Below are positions 57,946-64,000 of a stretch of DNA of 64,000 nt, one piece after another. The stretch covers positions 5,022,001 to 5,086,000 of the forward strand of contig CBDDLL010000001.1 of the NCBI GenBank assembly GCA_965230625.1. Reading direction: 5' to 3'. The translations under genes were made by a program, and so were the position numbers. This DNA comes from Saccharicrinis sp965230625. GTDB lineage: Bacteria; Bacteroidota; Bacteroidia; Bacteroidales; Marinilabiliaceae. How positions within the stretch are numbered: the stretch's first letter is position 1; every line of letters begins with the position of its first letter. The notes under the pieces are model-generated. The model worked only from the letters and a program-made list of their open reading frames with translations, searched no databases and was not told the origin of the DNA.

Positions 57946-60900
57946 TTAAAATGATACATTAACTCCTAAGGTATAAACCTTATTAGGTCCAATAGGAGTA
58001 TTATCTCCCGCTTTTGTTTCCGGATCAACCAAATCAAGATCTGTCCACGTAAGCAAATTCGTTCCACTCATATATACTCTTAAAGATGATATGCCTATTT
58101 CTTTAAGTTTTGATCCTTTAAATTTATATGCTAACTCAGCATTCTTTAATCGAATATACGAAGCATCTCTAAACCAGAAATCAGATGACAAATGGTTATG
58201 ATCAGTATTTTTACCCGAGATACTCATACGTGGATATAGAATTTCTTCGCCATTAGCAAATCTTTCTGGTGTCCAGCGCTTAGTAATATAAGATGCTCCA
58301 CTATTGGTACCACTAAAAAATGGGATACGTACCCTATTTTTCATTACATAAGTAACATCGCGTACTCCCTGGAAGAATAAATCAAGAGAAAATCCTTTAT
58401 ACTTAAAACCAGTTCCAAAACCAAACGATTTTTTAGGACTGGTTACATTTTCAAATGTCTTCATATCCATTACGGTAATCATGTAATCACCATCTAAATC
58501 ACGATATTTTAAATCTCCAGCTTGTGGAGTATAATTGTCTACTCCAACCACATTTTCATCTCCTAAACCACCGTTAGCTGCTAAATAGTCAATATCATCC
58601 TGTGTATAAAATCCTACTGCATCATATCCTAATACATTGTCAGGATGTTTTCCCGTTTTTGCTTGCCATGGTGCAGGTGGTTTCTGTTCTCTTATATCAA
58701 CAATTTTCTTATCAGCAAAACTATAGTTTGCAAAAATATCCCAGTCTAGCTTTCCAAATTTATGATTGTATTTAATCTGAAATTCATGTCCCCAAATTTC
58801 CTTGTCTTCAAAGTTTGCTGCTGGTAATTCTGACTCTCCAACAATTGTGGGAATACCTGATTCTACATCTCTTAATTTATCCTCTATTTTAGTTTTAAAC
58901 CAATCTCCTTGAAGATGTAACTTACTGTTAAAAAATTTAGCTTCAACAGCAAAGTTGCTCTGATGACTAGTACTCCACTGAACATCAGGATTACCTACTT
59001 TTGTTTGTTTTGCTTCCCCTTGTCCTGATGGTGTTATGCCAAAATTATACCCTCCAGAATAACTGATGTCGTAAGTATCAAAATATAAGAACCTTTTATC
59101 CCCTTTATCATTGCCTGTGGTACCATATGACCCTCTAACCTTTAAGAAGGTAAGAATATCGTTTTTAGGAAAAAACTCTTCACTAGTTATTACCCAACCA
59201 CCTGATATCGCAGGAAAGAAACCAAATCTATTTTCTTCGGCAAATGTTTCAGAACCATTATAACCTGCATTAAATTCAACAAAGTATCTATCATCAAAAT
59301 TATACGAAAACCTTCCAGCTACTTCTAAATACTTACGTGGAACATATAAAGGATTGCCTCCACTTGTTAAAAAAGCTTCTTCACTTGCAGTAAATACACC
59401 AACTGCACCAACATTATGACGGCCAAAATTTCTTTTATAATTCAGTTTAGTTCTAATAACAAAATCTCTCGGTTTAGTTTTTGTTTCCCTTTTACTGCCT
59501 AATTTTCCTTCCGAACCTATTCTTTCATACCTAACACTTCCATCTTCTTCTTCATAAGGTACATATTTAGGAATATTTTTAGATGCAGTATAATTATTAG
59601 TAAATCCATGATCGTATGAAAAAGATACATCTGCTCCTAATCCTTTTGTAATAAAATCAAGATTCTGCTTCAATTTAATAGAGAATTGCATTTGATTGGT
59701 ATGATTATCCTGATATCCATTGTTGTATATTTTCTCGATAGGAGTTGTATCACTAAATCCCTGGTCATTTTTAATAATTCTTCCTTCTCTTAACGAAGCT
59801 ACAGTTGGAGGTGTACGAAACATTGTATACGTTAAATCCCCAAAATCCATGTTAGGTTTATGACGATTTGCAAATTGACCTGCCAAATTTACACTTAATA
59901 CAGTTGTACTAGTTACATCAATATCAAGATTTGTTCTCAAATTATACCTTCTATAATATGAGCGATCGTCATAACCTACATTAAAATCCTTGTAGATATC
60001 ACGTTCTCTCATATATCCAATAGATGTATAATAACGCATCTTTTGATGACCTCCAGAAATATTAACTGTATATCTCTGCCTATAACCAAAGTCATCAGTT
60101 AAATCATCATACCAGCTATTATTTGGATGAAATATTGGATCTTGTCCATTTCTAAATAATTCTAAATCATCTGGAGTATATGGGTATTCATCAGGCGTTA
60201 TTGTACCATCTCCATTTAAATCTTCTAACTCTGCTGAATTATCATTAATAGCCCCCTCATTATACATTGAAGCATACTCATATGCATCTAGCATTTCTAA
60301 CCTTTTTCCAGCTTCAATAAATCCATATTCTGCTTTAACAGATATTTTAGCAGGCCCTTCTTTACCTCTTTTGGTTGTAATAATAATAACACCATCACCT
60401 CCTCGAATACCATAAACAGCAGTTGCTGATGCATCTTTTAAAGTAGTAATACTTTCAATTTCATCAGGATCAATATCCTGAAAACTACGCTCTACTCCAT
60501 CAACTAAAATCAATGGATTTCCCTCTGCTCCACGAATTCTTATACTAGTTGCATTTGCACCTGCAACACCACTACCTTGTACTACAACTGTCCCTGGCAT
60601 TTTACCTGTCAAAGACGCAGCCAAAGAAGATGAAGATGCAGAATTTAACTCATCTGCTTTTAAAGTATTTACCGCACCTGTTACACTAATACGCTTTTGT
60701 GTACCATAACCAACAACTACTACTTCCTCAATGTCGTTAACGTCGGCTCCTAATGTTACATTAATAACACTCTGATCAGCAACGTTAATTATTTGAGATT
60801 TAAGCCCGATAAATGAAAACTCTAAAACCGGATCTTTTTGATTTGTTAAAACAATGGAGTAATTACCATCAATATCGGTAATTGTACCAATTGTTGTTCC

Positions 60901-61068
60901 TTGCAAAAGTACAGTAGCTCCAGGAATGGTTAAACCAGCCTCATCTGTTACAGTACCTGTAATAGTTCGCTCCTGGGCGAAAACAGAAGGAGACATCACG
61001 CTTAAAAAAGCCATTATTGCTAACAGCCGATATAAGCATCTGTGCCTTTCTTTTCTAATTCTCTTCAT
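57946..61068 (-). CDS. SusC-family TonB-dependent transporter (first pair)
   Basis: Outer membrane glycan importer of 1040 residues. Signal peptide (about 1-31, ending SVFAQ), carboxypeptidase-regulatory-like domain (about 33-110: ITGTVTDEAGLTIPGATVLLQGT), the standard EEVVVVGYGTQKR junction with TonB box, plug domain (about 130-235: ESITTLKDASATAVYGIRGGDGVIIITTKRG) and beta-barrel to the terminal Phe. It is the first gene of the transporter operon; the 785-base region upstream separates it from the hybrid regulator gene on the same strand. All conserved elements appear intact. Confidence 0.96.
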   Translation of the reverse strand: MKRIRKERHRCLYRLLAIMAFLSVMSPSVFAQERTITGTVTDEAGLTIPGATVLLQGTTIGTITDIDGNYSIVLTNQKDPVLEFSFIGLKSQIINVADQSVINVTLGADVNDIEEVVVVGYGTQKRISVTGAVNTLKADELNSASSSSLAASLTGKMPGTVVVQGSGVAGANATSIRIRGAEGNPLILVDGVERSFQDIDPDEIESITTLKDASATAVYGIRGGDGVIIITTKRGKEGPAKISVKAEYGFIEAGKRLEMLDAYEYASMYNEGAINDNSAELEDLNGDGTITPDEYPYTPDDLELFRNGQDPIFHPNNSWYDDLTDDFGYRQRYTVNISGGHQKMRYYTSIGYMRERDIYKDFNVGYDDRSYYRRYNLRTNLDIDVTSTTVLSVNLAGQFANRHKPNMDFGDLTYTMFRTPPTVASLREGRIIKNDQGFSDTTPIEKIYNNGYQDNHTNQMQFSIKLKQNLDFITKGLGADVSFSYDHGFTNNYTASKNIPKYVPYEEEDGSVRYERIGSEGKLGSKRETKTKPRDFVIRTKLNYKRNFGRHNVGAVGVFTASEEAFLTSGGNPLYVPRKYLEVAGRFSYNFDDRYFVEFNAGYNGSETFAEENRFGFFPAISGGWVITSEEFFPKNDILTFLKVRGSYGTTGNDKGDKRFLYFDTYDISYSGGYNFGITPSGQGEAKQTKVGNPDVQWSTSHQSNFAVEAKFFNSKLHLQGDWFKTKIEDKLRDVESGIPTIVGESELPAANFEDKEIWGHEFQIKYNHKFGKLDWDIFANYSFADKKIVDIREQKPPAPWQAKTGKHPDNVLGYDAVGFYTQDDIDYLAANGGLGDENVVGVDNYTPQAGDLKYRDLDGDYMITVMDMKTFENVTSPKKSFGFGTGFKYKGFSLDLFFQGVRDVTYVMKNRVRIPFFSGTNSGASYITKRWTPERFANGEEILYPRMSISGKNTDHNHLSSDFWFRDASYIRLKNAELAYKFKGSKLKEIGISSLRVYMSGTNLLTWTDLDLVDPETKAGDNTPIGPNKVYTLGVNVSF

Positions 61069-61853
61069 AAACTTTCGATTTTCATTTTGTTTTATGACAC
61101 AAATTTGAATTCTTTAACACTAATTAATTCTCAATTACAAATCAATAAGTATAAAACTTCGCGCACGCCCCTCATTTATCTGTACAACTGTACATTACAT
61201 CCACAAATCTCTTGCTTTATTAGGTTTTATTAATAATCTTTCATTTATTATTAATATTTATTAACATTTTGATATTCTGAGCAATACACCACCTTTAAAG
61301 ACGATATCTGAAGATATTGCTTATTTAAGGATCTTAATAAAATTTGATTTTTTTTACTTTTATCTGTGAGATAGTATTCAATAATGATAATATATATCTT
61401 AACATAAGTTATAAGTATATAAATTATGAAAATTTACCCTCGTATTTCTGTCTGTTAAACAACGAATAATTTGAGAGTTAATATTCAACCTAATTTATTA
61501 TTCATCATTAGAAAAGAATACGTGATATTTTTTAACTTATATTCACAATTAAACTAAATTAACAACTAATTAGAATAGCAGGAAAATTGCTTTTAAAAAT
61601 AAAATAATACGGCACTCTACCCTTGGCACTCCTTCTAAAACTCTGGAGATGAAAAGAGAATAATAAGTTTGTAGGTGTTCTCTAATTCTTAAAGGTTATT
61701 TCGCTGATTAGAATATTCTTGTTTAGTGGAGTAAAATTAATTTCCGATACATAATTATATACTCATAATTTTGAATATCTCTCCCTATCCAAAATACAAC
61801 ACACTACTAATTGCAAAGCTATTAAAGTAATTAAACGATATTCCTAGCTTTTT
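61069..61853. other. Long intergenic region upstream of the SusCD operon
   Basis: Some 785 very A/T-rich bases with no reading frame I would support. It must contain the SusC promoter and any site bound by the AraC-type domain of the regulator encoded next to it. Near 61097-61104 the minus strand reads CAAATTTG, one base from the TAnnTTTG consensus, about 30 bases before the SusC start. No hairpin, repeat or conserved RNA was recognised by eye. Confidence 0.5.
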
Positions 61854-64000
61854 CTAACTAGCTTTTCTATCGCCTTTTTGATAGTCTCTTGGAGTTACTC
61901 CAAACTGTTTTTTAAAACAAACTCCAAAATAACTCAAATCACTAAAACCTATTTGAAACGCTACATCAGAGATATTTAAACCGTCATCTGCTTCTAATAA
62001 CTGAGCTGCTCTTCTTAATCTAATATTTCTGATATAATCATTAGGGGTAGTTCCAAGTATACCCTTTATTTTTCGATATAATTTTGAATGACTTAAACCA
62101 AGCTCTTCTTGCATTACTTTAACAGAGAAATTTTGATCTTCCATATGTTCTTCAACAATCTTCTTTGCTTTCTCCAGGAATTGCTCATCCAGCGTAGTAA
62201 TCTCTAGTTCTGATGGTTCAAATGCATCCCCAGTACTAAATTTACTAATTGTAACCGCCTTTCTTTTCAATAAGGCATCTATCCTTGTTAATAAAAGTTT
62301 AATGTTTATTGGCTTATTAATAATTGAGTCAACACCTGATTCATAGCCTAACACTTTAGTGCCTTCCTCCTGATCTGCTGTTACAATCACTACTGGTATA
62401 TGACTAGTATTTACATCATTTTTTACCTTACTACATAGTTCGATACCATCCATCTCCGGCATCATATAATCTGTTACAATTAAATCAACTTCGTGATTTA
62501 CTGCAATTTTATAACCTGCTAAACCATTATCGGCAGTTAATACTTTATAGTAACCCTCACAACTGTTTTTTAACAAACTCAACAAATCCACATCATCCTC
62601 AATAATTAATATAGTTTTACCCGGTTGTGGTAATACTTTTATTACTTTTATTTCATCTTCCTCGTTATGTAATATTTTATCTGCTTCAAAAACTACTAAG
62701 TTGTTTTCTGCTTCATGATCGTTATAATAACTTTTTGATATAGGTATTTCAACTTTAAATATTGTTCCCGAACCTAATTTACTATCTACAGTTATTTGTC
62801 CTTGATGCAACTTTACCAAGTTATTAACTAATGCTAAACCAATCCCTAATCCCTCTGTTTTTGTATCAACATCAACTCTATAAAACCTTTCAAAGATACT
62901 ATCCAACTTTTCTTTAGGAATTCCATAGCCTGTATCACTTACCGTAAACTCCAGGTATGTATATTCATTTTGCTCAACTACCTCTGCATCAAAAATTACC
63001 TCTCCACCTTTTGTATTATATTTAAAAGCATTAGATAATAAGTTATTTAATATTATTTCAACTTTCTCAGGATCCACATTCCCATTTAAATGCTTTGGAT
63101 ATCTGGTCTGAAAACTAATTCCTTTGCTATCTGCTAAAACTTTATAATTACTAATAATATCATCTAATAGTTCTGGTATGCTTACTTCCTTGAGCTTAAT
63201 AACCATATTACCAGATTCTACTTTTCTAAACTGAAGAACCTTTTTTATTTGATCTCTTAAATCATTAATATTCCTATCTAAAATATTATGAATATCTATT
63301 TTATCATCCTTTTGGTACTTGTACCACTCGTCTGTAACAATTTTTAGTACAGATAAAGGTGTTAGTAGTTCATGAGATAGATTTGTAAAGAACTGTAATT
63401 TAAACTGGTTAATGCTTTCTGACTTTTGTCGGTTAACCTTTTCAATCTCTAAATTATTTTTGATTGCCATTTGGTCTATCCTCAAACGTAAAAAGAAATA
63501 AATAACACCAGTTATTAACAACGCGTATCCAAGAATTGCCCACCATGTTTTATATGGCGCCTGCTTTATAGTAAAACTAATTTCCTTAGTGTCGGTACTC
63601 CATATACCCATATAATTAGTTCCTTTGACTTTAAATACATAATCACCTGCTGGAAGATTACTATAATTGGCTATTTTTGATTTGTAATTAACATAATTCC
63701 AATCTTGGTCAATTCCTTTTAATTTATAGGCATAACGAATTTTATCAGGATATCGAAAATCTAGTGCAGAAAACGAAAACCTAAAGTCATTTTGGTAATA
63801 CGAAAACTTTTGCTTCTTCCCTTTTAGCGAATAAGTATTTTGAAGTTCTTCATTTATTCTAATTGAAGTAATTGCAACTGGCGGCAAATAGGTATCAGAG
63901 GATATCTCCTCCGGATTAAAAATATTAAATCCAGTATTACCTCCTACGACTATCCTTCCATCTTTTGTTTTATAAATAGCACCTATTGAAAAAAGATTAT
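61854..64000 (-). CDS. Hybrid two-component system regulator, partial (N-terminus beyond right edge)
   Basis: One-protein sensor-regulator used by Bacteroidota to control polysaccharide loci. The visible 715 residues begin in the last beta-propeller (Reg_prop) blade (KDGRIVVGGNTGFNIFNPEE), then a Y_Y_Y domain, a membrane segment (AILGYALLITGVIYFFLRL), HisKA with SHELLTPL, ATPase domain (NNLLSNAFKYN, DTGYGIP, GLGIGLALV), a receiver (VTDYMMPEMDG, INKPI) and a C-terminal AraC helix-turn-helix (LSHSKLYRKIKG, ISDVAFQIGFSDLSYFGVCFKKQFGVTPRDY). The frame stays open to the window edge, so a TTG at 63887 is not the start. It most likely senses an oligosaccharide in the periplasm and activates the SusCD operon downstream. 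Confidence 0.95.
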   Translation of the reverse strand, partial: NLFSIGAIYKTKDGRIVVGGNTGFNIFNPEEISSDTYLPPVAITSIRINEELQNTYSLKGKKQKFSYYQNDFRFSFSALDFRYPDKIRYAYKLKGIDQDWNYVNYKSKIANYSNLPAGDYVFKVKGTNYMGIWSTDTKEISFTIKQAPYKTWWAILGYALLITGVIYFFLRLRIDQMAIKNNLEIEKVNRQKSESINQFKLQFFTNLSHELLTPLSVLKIVTDEWYKYQKDDKIDIHNILDRNINDLRDQIKKVLQFRKVESGNMVIKLKEVSIPELLDDIISNYKVLADSKGISFQTRYPKHLNGNVDPEKVEIILNNLLSNAFKYNTKGGEVIFDAEVVEQNEYTYLEFTVSDTGYGIPKEKLDSIFERFYRVDVDTKTEGLGIGLALVNNLVKLHQGQITVDSKLGSGTIFKVEIPISKSYYNDHEAENNLVVFEADKILHNEEDEIKVIKVLPQPGKTILIIEDDVDLLSLLKNSCEGYYKVLTADNGLAGYKIAVNHEVDLIVTDYMMPEMDGIELCSKVKNDVNTSHIPVVIVTADQEEGTKVLGYESGVDSIINKPINIKLLLTRIDALLKRKAVTISKFSTGDAFEPSELEITTLDEQFLEKAKKIVEEHMEDQNFSVKVMQEELGLSHSKLYRKIKGILGTTPNDYIRNIRLRRAAQLLEADDGLNISDVAFQIGFSDLSYFGVCFKKQFGVTPRDYQKGDRKAS

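Noticed and set aside
57930..57959. ATG at 57959 as start of the first SusD gene
   Set aside because: It would add ten polar residues before the lipoprotein signal and overlap the SusC gene; the ATG at 57929 gives a normal signal peptide.
61042..61233. Short plus-strand frame in the region upstream of SusC
   Set aside because: Low-complexity A/T-rich translation partly overlapping the SusC signal peptide; no support as a gene.
63885..63887. TTG codon as start of the hybrid regulator
   Set aside because: The frame continues open to the window edge and encodes a beta-propeller blade upstream, so the gene is truncated by the window.

Overview
The window is low-GC DNA from a member of the Bacteroidota, probably a marine polysaccharide degrader in or near the Marinilabiliales/Bacteroidales; the phylum call is strong, the order is a guess. 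The grounds are SusC/SusD pairs, a hybrid two-component regulator, type IX secretion (T9SS) proteins, the Bacteroidota form of RNA polymerase omega, TAnnTTTG-type promoter elements and little sign of Shine-Dalgarno sequences. I found no tRNA, rRNA, CRISPR array or insertion sequence.

Layout. 1-2.0 kb: sulfate activation genes cysD and cysN (cysN runs off the left edge). 2.1-8.3 kb: housekeeping genes on the minus strand, bamD-rpoZ-coaBC-DUF4835(PorD)-recN, then fabI. 8.6-9.9 kb: a divergently transcribed alpha-oxoamine synthase of the serine palmitoyltransferase type, followed by a strong terminator. 10-11.3 kb: a SpoIID-domain protein.

11.3-27.9 kb is the most distinctive part: two divergent gene sets around one intergenic region at about 18.1-18.26 kb. 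The minus set is PorP/SprF-like protein, TPR-PD40-OmpA protein, a 989-residue ABCG-type transporter and a small exported protein. The plus set is a 1459-residue PKD-repeat surface protein with a CHU_C-type (type B) T9SS sorting domain, a response regulator fused to a dead histidine kinase, a lipoprotein, a second small exported protein related to the first, and a PAS/PAS/kinase/receiver hybrid. I read this as a T9SS surface-adhesin module with its own export partner and signalling proteins.

28.1-42.8 kb: mostly ordinary envelope and transport genes: WecA/MraY-type transferase, EamA transporter, PAP2 phosphatase, a lone sulfatase, DUF3078 protein, MscS channel, GntR regulator, amidase, LptD, RidA and an SLC13 permease.

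43.1-64 kb: a polysaccharide utilisation locus, all on the minus strand: hybrid two-component regulator (start outside the window), two tandem SusC/SusD pairs, terminator, three sulfatases and a family 2 glycoside hydrolase, terminator. The enzymes point to a sulfated glycan containing beta-linked galactose or a related sugar. A pair of near-perfect palindromes at 49368-49404 lies before the second sulfatase and looks like a regulator-binding site.
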